In this document: one piece after another, positions 36,851-45,825 of the stretch
How positions within the stretch are numbered: position 1 is the stretch's first letter
How the letters are laid out: every line of letters starts with the position of its first letter
Assembly: GCA_017857815.1 (NCBI GenBank)
Contig: JAFMCL010000011.1
Coordinates: forward strand, 1 to 64,000
Source: Flavobacteriaceae bacterium
GTDB lineage: Bacteria > Bacteroidota > Bacteroidia > Flavobacteriales > Flavobacteriaceae
Reading direction: 5' to 3'
DNA: 64,000 nt
Position numbers and translations under genes: made by a program
The notes under the pieces: model-generated
Told to the model about the DNA's origin: nothing
The model's input: the letters and a program-made list of their open reading frames with translations, nothing else
Databases searched by the model: none

Positions 36851-37732
36851 ATGCCAGTCTCTAGATCACATCAGCGATTAGCAATCAAAATATTCGGATT
36901 GTTTAGTTTGGTAAGGGGATACAATATTGTTGTATTGATCCTGGCGCAATACCTGACCTCTCGTTATATCCTTGCCCCCTCCAGTTCATTTTATGAAATT
37001 CTTTTTGACCTTAAACTTTTTTATTTGGTTTTGGCGACTGCCTTTTCAACAGCTGCCGGTTATATTATAAATAATTTTTATGATGCTGAAAAAGACAAAA
37101 TCAATCGACCAAAAAAATTCTTATTAGAACATTTGTTGTCTCAGCAAAGTCAGCTAGTCTTGTACTTTCTTCTCAACGGAGCCACTTTAATTGCTGCTGG
37201 TGCAGCTTCTTTTAATGCAATTTTGTTCTTTACGGTTTACATTTTTGGTATATGGATTTATAGCAGTAGCCTAAAGCGTCTTTTTTGGATCAGTAATCTT
37301 TTTGCTACACTCTTGGCGATTATTCCTTTTTTTGCAGTTACTATTTATTTTAAAAATTTTGAAGCCGTCGTAATCTATCATGCGAGCTTTTTATTTTTAT
37401 TGATTTTAATTCGTGATATCGTAAAAGATCTTCAAAATTATAAAGGAGATTGGGTACACAGCTACCAAACCCTTCCAATTGTATTTGGCAATCTAAAAAC
37501 TAAAATAATAGTTTCAGCCTTGATTTTTTTAAATTCTGTTCCAATTTTTCTTTTGATTCAAAGCCATTTGGGGTTGATGACTTATTACTTCTACTTCTCA
37601 ATTCCATATTTGCTTTTTGTTCTTGTACTGCTCTGGATGGGATCGACTCAAAAGATGTATCTTTGGATTCATAATTTGCTTAAGATTTTAATATTATTAG
37701 GAGTCATAGGCATTTATTTTATGTACAAATAA
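36851..37732 (+). CDS. UbiA-family prenyltransferase (geranylgeranylglyceryl phosphate type)
   Basis: 293-residue integral membrane prenyltransferase with about eight helices. Two Asp-rich Mg-diphosphate motifs are visible: NNFYDAEKDKINRP and RDIVKDLQNYKGD. Bacteroidota copies of this type are usually annotated as geranylgeranylglycerol-phosphate geranylgeranyltransferase, an archaeal lipid enzyme; menaquinone or haem O synthesis are other UbiA roles. Co-transcription with mevalonate genes fits isoprenoid chemistry. The acceptor is not established. Confidence 0.85.
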   Translation: MPVSRSHQRLAIKIFGLFSLVRGYNIVVLILAQYLTSRYILAPSSSFYEILFDLKLFYLVLATAFSTAAGYIINNFYDAEKDKINRPKKFLLEHLLSQQSQLVLYFLLNGATLIAAGAASFNAILFFTVYIFGIWIYSSSLKRLFWISNLFATLLAIIPFFAVTIYFKNFEAVVIYHASFLFLLILIRDIVKDLQNYKGDWVHSYQTLPIVFGNLKTKIIVSALIFLNSVPIFLLIQSHLGLMTYYFYFSIPYLLFVLVLLWMGSTQKMYLWIHNLLKILILLGVIGIYFMYK

Positions 37733-37744
37733 CAAATTCTCACC

Positions 37745-38509
37745 GTGCGATATAATCCAAAAAAGAAGTCAGATAACAACAATTTAAACCGAGGTACTAG
37801 AACAGTAAAAAGACTGAACAAATACCTTTCCAATGCAGGACTTTGTTCTCGAAGAGAAGCCGATCAGCACATTGCTATGGGTTTGGTTTCCGTCAATGGA
37901 AAAATCATTACCGAAATGGGGTACCAAGTAAACCCAGGTGATGAGGTGAGATATGATGGTCAACGTGTTAGAGCAAGTGAGCCCATTTATCTTTTGCTTA
38001 ATAAACCAAAAGGTTTTGTTGCAACTGCTCAAGGGGGAGTTGTTAAGAAGTCTGTTCAAGAGTTAATTCGTACCGCGCATCCAGAAAATGTTTCTCCAAT
38101 TGGGGACATGGGTAGACCAATCACAGGCTTGTTGTTTTTTACTAATGACGATGCCTTAAGAAAAAAACTTAATAATGCTCAAAAGAAAATCCTTATGGTT
38201 TATCAGGTTGTTTTGGATAAAAGCATAAGTGCTGCCAAAATAGAGATGCTCAAAAGCGGAATAAGTCTTAAGGGCTTTGTATATCAAGTTAAAGATGTTG
38301 AATATATAAAAGGTGGAACCAAACGAGAAATTGGAATAGAAGCTTATAATTTGACTCCAGGTACACTAAGCAAAATGTTAGAAAAATTAGAATTCGAAGT
38401 TTTACAAATGGACAGAATGCTTTTTGCTGGTTTAACAAAAAAGGATTTACCTAGAGGTAATTGGAGGAAACTTACCCTCAAAGAAGTTAACTTCTTACAA
38501 ATGCTTTAA
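37745..38509 (+). CDS. RsuA/RluB-family pseudouridine synthase homologue with a lost active site
   Basis: 254 residues from GTG 37745. The N-terminal S4 RNA-binding domain is intact (RLNKYLSNAGLCSRREADQH, about 23-42) and the C-terminal FAGLTKKDLPRGNWRKLT matches flavobacterial RluB/RsuA proteins. The catalytic motif, GRLDRNTTGLL in active relatives, reads GDMGRPITGLL (120-130): the catalytic aspartate is Gly123 and the Arg before it is Asp121. The later GRNRIVRR-type stretch is also replaced (NLTPGTLSKMLEK). The frame is open throughout, so this looks like a pseudoenzyme rather than a decayed gene. Confidence 0.85.
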   Translation: MRYNPKKKSDNNNLNRGTRTVKRLNKYLSNAGLCSRREADQHIAMGLVSVNGKIITEMGYQVNPGDEVRYDGQRVRASEPIYLLLNKPKGFVATAQGGVVKKSVQELIRTAHPENVSPIGDMGRPITGLLFFTNDDALRKKLNNAQKKILMVYQVVLDKSISAAKIEMLKSGISLKGFVYQVKDVEYIKGGTKREIGIEAYNLTPGTLSKMLEKLEFEVLQMDRMLFAGLTKKDLPRGNWRKLTLKEVNFLQML

Positions 38510-39818
38510 TGCGATTGGCTTTATCACTTACCTCTAAAATTAATAGCAGATAAACAGGTAAGTATTCTAGAAATAATATTAGTGGATCCGTATAAACCTC
38601 ATGCATTCCATAGCTGGTATAGCTTAAGGTGACTGTTGCCGTCCATAACAATGCAAATCGATAGTTTGTGAAAACACCAAATAGTAAAGGAGTGATCACA
38701 TACCATGGGTGAACGGTTGTGCTTATAAACAGATAAGCGGTGATAAGAAACAACATGCTTTTAAAACGTCTTGTCAGAGTATCATTTTTCTTTAAAACAG
38801 AAAAAACAAACACCAATCCCATTACAACGAAAGGTGTGAATTTTCCAATTATTTTAATGACATTATAACCTTTGATTTGATATCCCACGGATCGGATTAA
38901 GTTGTAAATACTGCCGTTAAATTCAAAAGTATCAAACCAAAGTCTTATGGTTACCCAGTAATTCCCTCCCATTAAAACCGACAAATAGGGACCCCAAATC
39001 AGCAAAGAGGATAAGCCAATACTTCCAAGAAAATAAAAACGATCCTTCCATTTGTGAGGGTTGATTAAAATAAATATAAAGAAGAGTGGAATTAATTTTG
39101 CACCAACTCCCATCGCCATAAAAATGCCAGCAAGGAGTACTCGATTCTCAGTCAGCATAAACACTGCAAATAGAAGAAAAAGCAACATCAAACCTTCGCC
39201 ATGTAAATTGCCGATCAGCTCAATGATGACCAATGGGTTTAAGAAATACCATCCAATGTTTTTCTCAGGAAGTTTTAATTTTTTTAAAAGTTCTTTTCCT
39301 ACAAAAAACAATCCAACATCGGCAGCAATATGAACGAGACGGAGTCCTATAATCATGGAAAATAATTCCCCATTACTTGCAAATGACAAAACAGTAAAAA
39401 GCCATTGACTGACTGGGGGATAATTTGAGTAATTAGATTGGCTCAATCCTCCCATTCCATCATACAGTGTTTTTGAAAACAAAGACTTTTGATCAGAAGA
39501 TAATAGTTCATTAGGCGAAAACTCATAGGGATTAAAACCTAAGAGCTGAATTTCCCCATCCCAAAAAAATCTATAAAAGTCTTGTGAAAGCCAAGGGGTA
39601 GAAAAAAGTAAGATCAGACGAAAACCAATCCCGATCCATAAAATCTCCTTCCATCCAATTTCTTTTGTTTTTTGGAGCCAACAAAAGGACAGGAACAATA
39701 GGGCGAAAGACAAGATCAACTCCAAATGAGAGGACCTTTCGATGAAATGACCTTGGTATGCATAACAGATTAATCCAATGATTATGCAGCCGTAAGATAT
39801 TAATTTATTACGGTTCAT
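38487..39818 (-). CDS. GT-C-type membrane glycosyltransferase (mannosyltransferase-like)
   Basis: 443-residue polytopic protein with about 12 membrane helices. The first loop holds SQDFYRFFWDGEIQLLGFNP and the following YSNYPPVSQWLF, a layout typical of polyprenol-phosphate-sugar-dependent GT-C mannosyltransferases. It overlaps the GT2 gene upstream by ATGA and its end overlaps the pseudouridine synthase homologue by 23 bp, tail to tail. Donor and acceptor are unknown. Confidence 0.82.
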   Translation of the reverse strand: MNRNKLISYGCIIIGLICYAYQGHFIERSSHLELILSFALLFLSFCWLQKTKEIGWKEILWIGIGFRLILLFSTPWLSQDFYRFFWDGEIQLLGFNPYEFSPNELLSSDQKSLFSKTLYDGMGGLSQSNYSNYPPVSQWLFTVLSFASNGELFSMIIGLRLVHIAADVGLFFVGKELLKKLKLPEKNIGWYFLNPLVIIELIGNLHGEGLMLLFLLFAVFMLTENRVLLAGIFMAMGVGAKLIPLFFIFILINPHKWKDRFYFLGSIGLSSLLIWGPYLSVLMGGNYWVTIRLWFDTFEFNGSIYNLIRSVGYQIKGYNVIKIIGKFTPFVVMGLVFVFSVLKKNDTLTRRFKSMLFLITAYLFISTTVHPWYVITPLLFGVFTNYRFALLWTATVTLSYTSYGMHEVYTDPLILFLEYLPVYLLLILEVSDKANRIKAFVRS

Positions 39819-41329
39819 TTTCCTTCAATAAATGATCGTAATGATACATAGCCAAAACCACAAAACAACATTAGGTGGAATGGGAATAATCCAAAATCTC
39901 CTTCTTTACCCAGGATAAAAGCACTGTACATTCCAAATAAAAAATAAATCACTAAGAGGCTCTCCACTAAGGTGTTTTTCGAGATTTTGCGATTAATATA
40001 TTTGTTTTTTAATAATTTTTTTTCAAAAGATTTTTCATTAAATTTTGGAGTCCTAACAAAGGGTGTTTTTTTTCCAAAATGGCCTTGAATTACTGCAATC
40101 GAATTGTGAAATGAAAAGCCCATGGCGAGGGTGAAGAAGACAACGAAACTTTGAAGGTATTTTATAAAACTTAAAAAACCACTACTGTAAATTTGTTTGT
40201 GTATTTGCCAGTAACAGATGAAGAGAATTAATGTACTTATAACAAACAATGAAGAAAGATTAAAATACAAGCCAAAAATAACCCATCTAGACTTGATGTA
40301 AAGCATGGGTATGCTCAATATAGCTACGATAAAAACATTTAAAAACATGGTGCTGTTTAAGAGATGCATTGAAGCATAAAGTTTTGTTTTAAGCGGAGTT
40401 TTTTTAGAATGCAAAACTTTTTTAATCATTTTCTGGAAAGTTTCGGCGCCTCCTTTGTTCCATCGATATTGTTGTGAACGAGCAGCACTAATGAGAACGG
40501 GCAGTTCAGCAGGGGTGATGATGTCTTCCAAATATTTGAATTTCCACCCACCAAGCTGTGCTCGGTAACTCAAATCTAGATCTTCAGTTAGTGTATCCGC
40601 TTGCCAATTACCCGAATCGATAATGCATTCCTTCCTCCAAATACCAGCAGTACCATTAAAATTTATAAAATGATTTTGACTGTTACGGCCAACTTGCTCT
40701 AAAGTAAAATGGGCGTCTAGTGCGAAAGCTTGAACACTCGTTAATATGGAGTAATTTCGATTTTGATGCCCCCAGCGGGTTTGGACCACTCCAATTTTTT
40801 CATCTTGAAAATGGGGTATTGTATTCAATAACCAATTTTTTTCGGGTAGAAAATCAGCATCAAAAATTGCAATAAAAGTACCTTTTGCACTTTTTAGCCC
40901 TTCTTTTAAAGCACCCGCTTTAAAACCGGTTCTGATTTTTCGCCTCAAATGAATAATGTTAATTCCCTTTTTTTTTATTTTAGAGATTAATGCTTTTGTT
41001 AATGGAACAGATTCATCATCAGAATCATCTAATACCTGAATTTCAAATTTTTCTTTAGGGTAATTTAGTTTGCTGATGTTTGTTAAAAGCTGCTCCATAA
41101 CATAGACTTCGTTGAAAACAGGTAACTGTATAGTAACCTCAGGGAGTTGTTCCCAAGGGATTTGTGTTGGAGGATTAAGTTTCTTTTTTGTCTTTTTAAA
41201 ATTGAGATAGTTTCTAAGCAGATACAATTGTGACAAACTGTAAAGAAATATAAAGAACAACGAAAAGCTATAAATAATAATTAAAGCAATCGCAAATAAA
41301 TAAGAAAACTGTTCGATATTATTTTCCAT
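39815..41329 (-). CDS. Membrane GT2 glycosyltransferase (cellulose-synthase-like)
   Basis: 504 residues. N-terminal membrane helix (about 12-35), cytoplasmic GT-A domain with VTIQLPVFNEVYVMEQLL, QVLDDSDDES, FDADFLPEKNW and the Q/RxxRW motif (QQYRWNKGGAETF), then four C-terminal helices. This is the processive or ceramide-glucosyltransferase-like topology. It is translationally coupled to its neighbours on both sides (overlaps of 4 and 11 bp), so the three glycosyltransferases probably act in one pathway. Confidence 0.9.
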   Translation of the reverse strand: MENNIEQFSYLFAIALIIIYSFSLFFIFLYSLSQLYLLRNYLNFKKTKKKLNPPTQIPWEQLPEVTIQLPVFNEVYVMEQLLTNISKLNYPKEKFEIQVLDDSDDESVPLTKALISKIKKKGINIIHLRRKIRTGFKAGALKEGLKSAKGTFIAIFDADFLPEKNWLLNTIPHFQDEKIGVVQTRWGHQNRNYSILTSVQAFALDAHFTLEQVGRNSQNHFINFNGTAGIWRKECIIDSGNWQADTLTEDLDLSYRAQLGGWKFKYLEDIITPAELPVLISAARSQQYRWNKGGAETFQKMIKKVLHSKKTPLKTKLYASMHLLNSTMFLNVFIVAILSIPMLYIKSRWVIFGLYFNLSSLFVISTLILFICYWQIHKQIYSSGFLSFIKYLQSFVVFFTLAMGFSFHNSIAVIQGHFGKKTPFVRTPKFNEKSFEKKLLKNKYINRKISKNTLVESLLVIYFLFGMYSAFILGKEGDFGLFPFHLMLFCGFGYVSLRSFIEGK

Positions 41330-42023
41330 TTTTAAAGTAGTATTTAAAAATCCACCCTAATATCTTAATCGAAGCCATGACAGTTCCTACAAGAGTTCCA
41401 GAGACTTTTGATTTTCCAATTCTTTTTTTATAGCGAACAGGAACTTCACAATAAGAAAACTTATTTCCCAATATTTTTAGCTGCATTTCGACTGTCCAAC
41501 CATAAGTTTTATCCTGCATTTTAAGCTTATTAAGTACCGCCAGTTTGATTGCACGAAAAGGTCCTAAATCACTAAACTTTCCGCCATAGAGTATGCTCAT
41601 CAATACACTAGCGAGTTCGTTTCCGAAAATTTGCTGAGGAGTCATTGATCCTCTTTCTCTTTGACTTTTAACACGTGATCCTACTACAAAATCGACCTTA
41701 TCTTCTAAAATAGGTTTTATTATTATATTTAAATCTTCAGGGTAGTCAGAATAATCTCCGTCTAAAAAAACGATAATCTCTGGAGGTTTTGGTAAGTTGT
41801 TGTAGTAATTAATTCCGCAAAGACATGCTTGACCATAACCCTTTCTGGGTTCATTCAACACTGTTGCTCCAGCAGAAATTGCTTTAATTTCGGTTTCATC
41901 AGTCGATCCATTATTGACTACTACAATTTCAGTAACCGTTTGTGGAATTTCCGATACTACTTTCCCAATTGAAAGTGCTTCGTTATAAGCAGGGATGATA
42001 ACCCCTATTTTAGAATCATCCAA
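41319..42023 (-). CDS. GT2 glycosyltransferase (DPM1/UDP-glucose type)
   Basis: 234-residue GT-A protein: GVIIPAYNEALSIGKVV, VVNNGSTDET, FLDGDYSDYPED and FVVGSRVKSQRERGSMTP. A short hydrophobic C-terminus may sit at the membrane. The only reasonable start is TTG 42023 (MDDSKIGVIIP); the nearby ATG is out of frame. It probably transfers a sugar to a polyprenyl phosphate, which the downstream GT-C enzyme could use; that link is inference. Confidence 0.88.
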   Translation of the reverse strand: MDDSKIGVIIPAYNEALSIGKVVSEIPQTVTEIVVVNNGSTDETEIKAISAGATVLNEPRKGYGQACLCGINYYNNLPKPPEIIVFLDGDYSDYPEDLNIIIKPILEDKVDFVVGSRVKSQRERGSMTPQQIFGNELASVLMSILYGGKFSDLGPFRAIKLAVLNKLKMQDKTYGWTVEMQLKILGNKFSYCEVPVRYKKRIGKSKVSGTLVGTVMASIKILGWIFKYYFKNGK

Positions 42024-42034
42024 AAGATTTGGTT

Positions 42035-43522
42035 TTAATAACGATTTTTTGAACTAACATTTTCTAATTTAAGAACTCCTCTTGGACAGACTGTTGCACA
42101 GATTCCACAACCAACACATGAGGATCTGACAATGTTTTCTTCATTTTGTGCATAGGAACGAACGTCAATGCCCATTTCACAGTAGCTAGAGCAGTTTCCG
42201 CAAGAAATACATTGTCCTCCGTTGGTTGTAATTCTAAAGCGGGAGAGCAGACGTTGTTGCAGCCCAAGTATTGCTGCCATTGGGCATCCAAATCGACACC
42301 AAACACGACTTCCCAAGATCGGGTAAAAACCAACACCTAAAACTCCTGAAAAAGCAGCACCAACTCCAAAACCATACCATTTTCTCAAGCTATAACTATC
42401 GACAAACATTAAATTTTCTTGATTCCATTTACTTTGCCAAATAATCACAAAAATCAATATGGTTGCAATGCTGATTATGGTATTTACAGCATCCTTATTT
42501 AGTTCTTTTCTTCCCCACACGAGAATGACCAATATTAATAGAATTAGAAAGCCAATAATCACATTGGCAAAATATTTCCGGGTTAAAGTCTCCCCACTTG
42601 TTTCTGAACCTAAGTAAGTCCAAATTACGGCAATGGTCGTGATGAAAATAAAGACCAAAACGACATGTATCATCCATCTTTCAAACTTCCAAACACTTAT
42701 TTTTTTACTAGACAGTTGTCTGAATGGGTCGCCCGCAGTTTCAGCCAATCCACCGCAACCACATACCCACGAACAATACCATCGTTTTCCGAAAAAATAG
42801 GTTAAGATTGGTGAAATAACAAACATCATCAATAGTCCGAAAATTAAAATAAAGAGACCCAAGTTACCGCCGTTTAGCATGTTGTTGAAGTGCCAGTCTT
42901 CAAAGAAATAATAATTAAGAGGCCACATGTTCTTTAGATCTTTAGAAAAATAAGGAAGATCTTGATTAAGTTTACTAAGGATTTCAGGAATTAAAAAAGC
43001 AAACCCTAACTGAAAGAAAATCACAGAAATTGTCCTAAAAACTTGATAGCGATTGTTCCTGTATTTAAAAATAAATTTTATACCAAATAATATAATTGCT
43101 AGAGTATAAACCGTACCGTAGAGAAACCACTGGGTGGCAGGTTTCCCATTTAATAAAACACTTAGGGGATCAAAGAAAGCAACAAGACCCGAACTTTTTC
43201 CTGCCTCATTGTATCCTAGGAATTCGGGATAAAAGTAAAGAAGGACGTAGAAACCTGTTAGTACCAAGCCCAATAACCAACCCCATATACTTCTTGAAAC
43301 CAATGAAGAAAACCACACGCCATTGTTTCTAATCCCAGCCAAACTTGTAAAGTATAATGAATAGGAATACCCAATAACTCCAATACTCATCATTAGGAAA
43401 CCAATGCTAAGCATTAATGTTTTGTTTTGATATTCAATCCAAAAAGAGCTTGACCATAAGAGCAAGCCTAAAAAACCCAGAAGGAGTGCTGTATTTTGTG
43501 ATAATGATTTCTTATTGACCAT
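42035..43522 (-). CDS. Membrane polyferredoxin (NapH-like 4Fe-4S protein)
   Basis: 495 residues with about ten membrane helices. Cys-rich loops include WYCSWVCGCGGLAE and VWCRFGCPMAA, as in NapH/NosR/CcoG-type proteins, and a C-terminal pair of 4Fe-4S motifs, CISCGNCSSYC and CVGCGICATVCP. It can move electrons across or along the inner membrane. It follows an FAD oxidoreductase by 9 bp, suggesting one electron-transfer unit. Partner and acceptor are unknown. Confidence 0.9.
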   Translation of the reverse strand: MVNKKSLSQNTALLLGFLGLLLWSSSFWIEYQNKTLMLSIGFLMMSIGVIGYSYSLYFTSLAGIRNNGVWFSSLVSRSIWGWLLGLVLTGFYVLLYFYPEFLGYNEAGKSSGLVAFFDPLSVLLNGKPATQWFLYGTVYTLAIILFGIKFIFKYRNNRYQVFRTISVIFFQLGFAFLIPEILSKLNQDLPYFSKDLKNMWPLNYYFFEDWHFNNMLNGGNLGLFILIFGLLMMFVISPILTYFFGKRWYCSWVCGCGGLAETAGDPFRQLSSKKISVWKFERWMIHVVLVFIFITTIAVIWTYLGSETSGETLTRKYFANVIIGFLILLILVILVWGRKELNKDAVNTIISIATILIFVIIWQSKWNQENLMFVDSYSLRKWYGFGVGAAFSGVLGVGFYPILGSRVWCRFGCPMAAILGLQQRLLSRFRITTNGGQCISCGNCSSYCEMGIDVRSYAQNEENIVRSSCVGCGICATVCPRGVLKLENVSSKNRY

Positions 43523-43531
43523 TTGAGAATG

Positions 43532-44830
43532 TTATTGTTTAATTATTGCGAAATCCGCTTTTATTTTAGCAATCGGATTTTTAGAAAATTCAGGATCGAA
43601 ATAAGCTTCTTGCAACCTGTCAACTACTTCTTCCAAGGTTTTGTTTTGATCAAGCCACTGTTCAAATATTTTATGACGCATACGGATTCCCATAACGTTG
43701 ACGCCCTGTAAAATTTCAGTTTCTGGATGATAGCTTAATCTTAATAATTGATTCTTATTTTGATGCTGCCAATAAAACTGCTTTTGTTCTTTGGGATCAG
43801 GATCTGCTTCAACTCGTCCATAGGTTTGATATTCGATATCAAAGAATTTAGCAGAGTTAAACCAATGGTTTGGTAGGTATTCTTTTCGCTTGCCACAAAG
43901 AGTGTTTGCAAGAGTTTCTCCCATGATTTTTCCTGTATACCAAACAGCCTCTATGGGTCTGCGATTTTTTTGAGGTTGTGTTTGTTCAGCACAATCTCCG
44001 ATGGCATAAATATCTGGCAGGTTGGTCTCTAAAAAGGAATTAACCAATACGCCTCTACCCAAAGCAATTCCACTGTCTTTTAAAAAATCAACATTGGGAC
44101 TGACACCTATAGTTGATCCAATATATTCACAAGGAATCACTTCTCCTTTATTGGTTATAACTTCTTTAACACCTCCTTGCTCGCTAGGGATGATGGCTTT
44201 TAATTCCGTTTCGAGTAGCAGCCTGATACCATGCGCTTCGATGTGTGAATTGATCATTTTTGATTCAGCGTCTGGTAGAACCCTGTTCCAAAAACTATTT
44301 TCTCTAACAATTAGAGTTACTTTCTTACCTCTACTGTGCAGCATTTCTGCGAGCTCTATACCGATCAGTCCTCCTCCAACAATCACGGCACTTTTAATTG
44401 AATGACTCAAGGATTCCAAACGGTCTAAATCTTGTTTGTGATACATGCCATGCACACCATTTAAATCATTGCCAGGACAGCTGAGTTGATTGGGTTTTGA
44501 TCCACTTGCGATTATTAAAACATCAAAAGACATTGTTTCGCCATTCTTAAATTCTAAATACTTTTTTCGACCATTTATGTTTTTAACTCTAGCTTGAATA
44601 CAATTGAGATTATTTTTTTTCCAAAAATCATTTTCGTAAGGCTGTGTTGCTTCGAACGGCATATGTCCCATATAAACATACATGAGTGCCGTCCTTGAAA
44701 AAAAATAAGGATGTTCTTCAGAAATTATTGTGATTGGGCGATCGGTTCTTTTTCTTAGGTGACGTGCAGCAGTAATACCTGAAATTCCATTGCCTAAAAT
44801 CACGATGTTTTTTTTGGGGAAATCTTTCAT
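43532..44830 (-). CDS. NAD(P)/FAD-dependent oxidoreductase
   Basis: 432 residues of the rubredoxin/nitrite-reductase flavoprotein type. FAD loop GNGISGITAARHL (13-25), NAD(P) loop IVGGGLIGIELAEML, and LPDIYAIGDCAEQ before the C-terminal domain. YFFSRTALMYVYMG near the N-terminus is common in this family. First gene of the minus-strand block with the polyferredoxin and three glycosyltransferases; it likely feeds electrons from NAD(P)H to the polyferredoxin. Confidence 0.9.
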   Translation of the reverse strand: MKDFPKKNIVILGNGISGITAARHLRKRTDRPITIISEEHPYFFSRTALMYVYMGHMPFEATQPYENDFWKKNNLNCIQARVKNINGRKKYLEFKNGETMSFDVLIIASGSKPNQLSCPGNDLNGVHGMYHKQDLDRLESLSHSIKSAVIVGGGLIGIELAEMLHSRGKKVTLIVRENSFWNRVLPDAESKMINSHIEAHGIRLLLETELKAIIPSEQGGVKEVITNKGEVIPCEYIGSTIGVSPNVDFLKDSGIALGRGVLVNSFLETNLPDIYAIGDCAEQTQPQKNRRPIEAVWYTGKIMGETLANTLCGKRKEYLPNHWFNSAKFFDIEYQTYGRVEADPDPKEQKQFYWQHQNKNQLLRLSYHPETEILQGVNVMGIRMRHKIFEQWLDQNKTLEEVVDRLQEAYFDPEFSKNPIAKIKADFAIIKQ

Positions 44831-44951
44831 CTCATTGCAAGTTAATTATTTTAAACTACTTTTTGTAAATTGATATGGTTTTAGTCAATTTTGCAAGCAG
44901 CCCCCCTTTTGTGTCAGAATTACCTAAATCAACAATCTAAAAAACCTACTT

Positions 44952-45134
44952 ATGATCGTTTTGTTATGGATTATCTATGTAATCGCCTGCTTCTTTCTAG
45001 GGTATAAACTCATTAAAGCCTCTTCAGAAGGCTTAAGTTTCTTTTCTGGCGTTCTTTATTTGTTAATTTTCATTATCACCAGCGGTTTCCTGTACAAGAT
45101 AGTTTTTGGTGTTTATTATACGTTTGTATATTAA
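44952..45134 (+). CDS. Possible small two-helix membrane protein
   Basis: 60 residues from ATG 44952, nearly all hydrophobic: one helix near 2-20 and a second near 30-56, joined by KLIKASSEGLSFFSG. It lies on the plus strand in the gap between two minus-strand gene groups and overlaps neither. I know no family for it and see no clear promoter, so it could be chance. Confidence 0.4.
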   Translation: MIVLLWIIYVIACFFLGYKLIKASSEGLSFFSGVLYLLIFIITSGFLYKIVFGVYYTFVY

Positions 45135-45141
45135 ATGATGA

Positions 45142-45825
45142 TCACCACTTTTTAGAATAAGCGTTCAGTTTTTTGTAATTCAACCCTGAAAAAATCATTA
45201 TTCTTACAACGATATGTCTTAGTTGAGTTTTGAAAACACCATTTTGAAAGAATTTTCTTCCAGACGTAATTACGGATTTCGATAAAATTTCAAAATTACC
45301 ATGGCGATAAATCTTTCTGCATAAAAGTAAATCTTCAGCAATATCATATTGTTCATCAAACCCCTCTAGATCATTGAATAACTCTTTGTGAATCATCAGC
45401 GTCTGGTCTCCACCACGACACCAAGCAATATTTAGACGGCTTCCCAGTGCTGCAATTTTTAAAGAGAAGTGATCAAGATCAAAATTCAACGAAAAACACC
45501 TTGCTGTTTTTTTGTTTTTCAAGTTTTTAATCAGTAATCGATCAAAATGATAAGGTAGCATTGTGTCGGCATGAACAAAGAAAAGCCATTCATTTTTTGC
45601 GTGATTAGCACCCTCATTTAGCTGTATTGCACGTCTTTTTTTTGCTTGAATTACGGTGATTTCTTTTTGACTTTTTATCAAAGAAACAGTCCCATCAGTA
45701 CTTTCTCCGTCCACAACAATTATTTCGTGTTTTATTGAGGCTTGGGTTTGTAGATGTTTTAAAAAATGAAGAATATGCTTACTTTCATTATGCACCGGAA
45801 TAATAATGGAAAGCTGTTCACTCAT
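45142..45825 (-). CDS. TIGR04283 family arsenosugar biosynthesis glycosyltransferase
   Basis: 227-residue GT2 enzyme. SIIIPVHNESKHILHFL, VVDGESTDGTV, AIQLNEGA and WLFFVHADTMLP match the TIGR04283 family, whose genes travel with arsM and arsS. GGDQTLMIHKELF and FDEQYDIAEDLLLC lie near the active-site end. It overlaps the DUF547 gene by 8 bp. Expected role: adding a sugar or polyol unit to an arsenic-containing ribose; the precise step is not proved. Confidence 0.88.
   Translation of the reverse strand: MSEQLSIIIPVHNESKHILHFLKHLQTQASIKHEIIVVDGESTDGTVSLIKSQKEITVIQAKKRRAIQLNEGANHAKNEWLFFVHADTMLPYHFDRLLIKNLKNKKTARCFSLNFDLDHFSLKIAALGSRLNIAWCRGGDQTLMIHKELFNDLEGFDEQYDIAEDLLLCRKIYRHGNFEILSKSVITSGRKFFQNGVFKTQLRHIVVRIMIFSGLNYKKLNAYSKKW

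Noticed and set aside
42064-42336. Second frame inside the polyferredoxin 3' end
   Set aside because: It overlaps the Fe-S motifs of the real gene in another frame and shows no domain.
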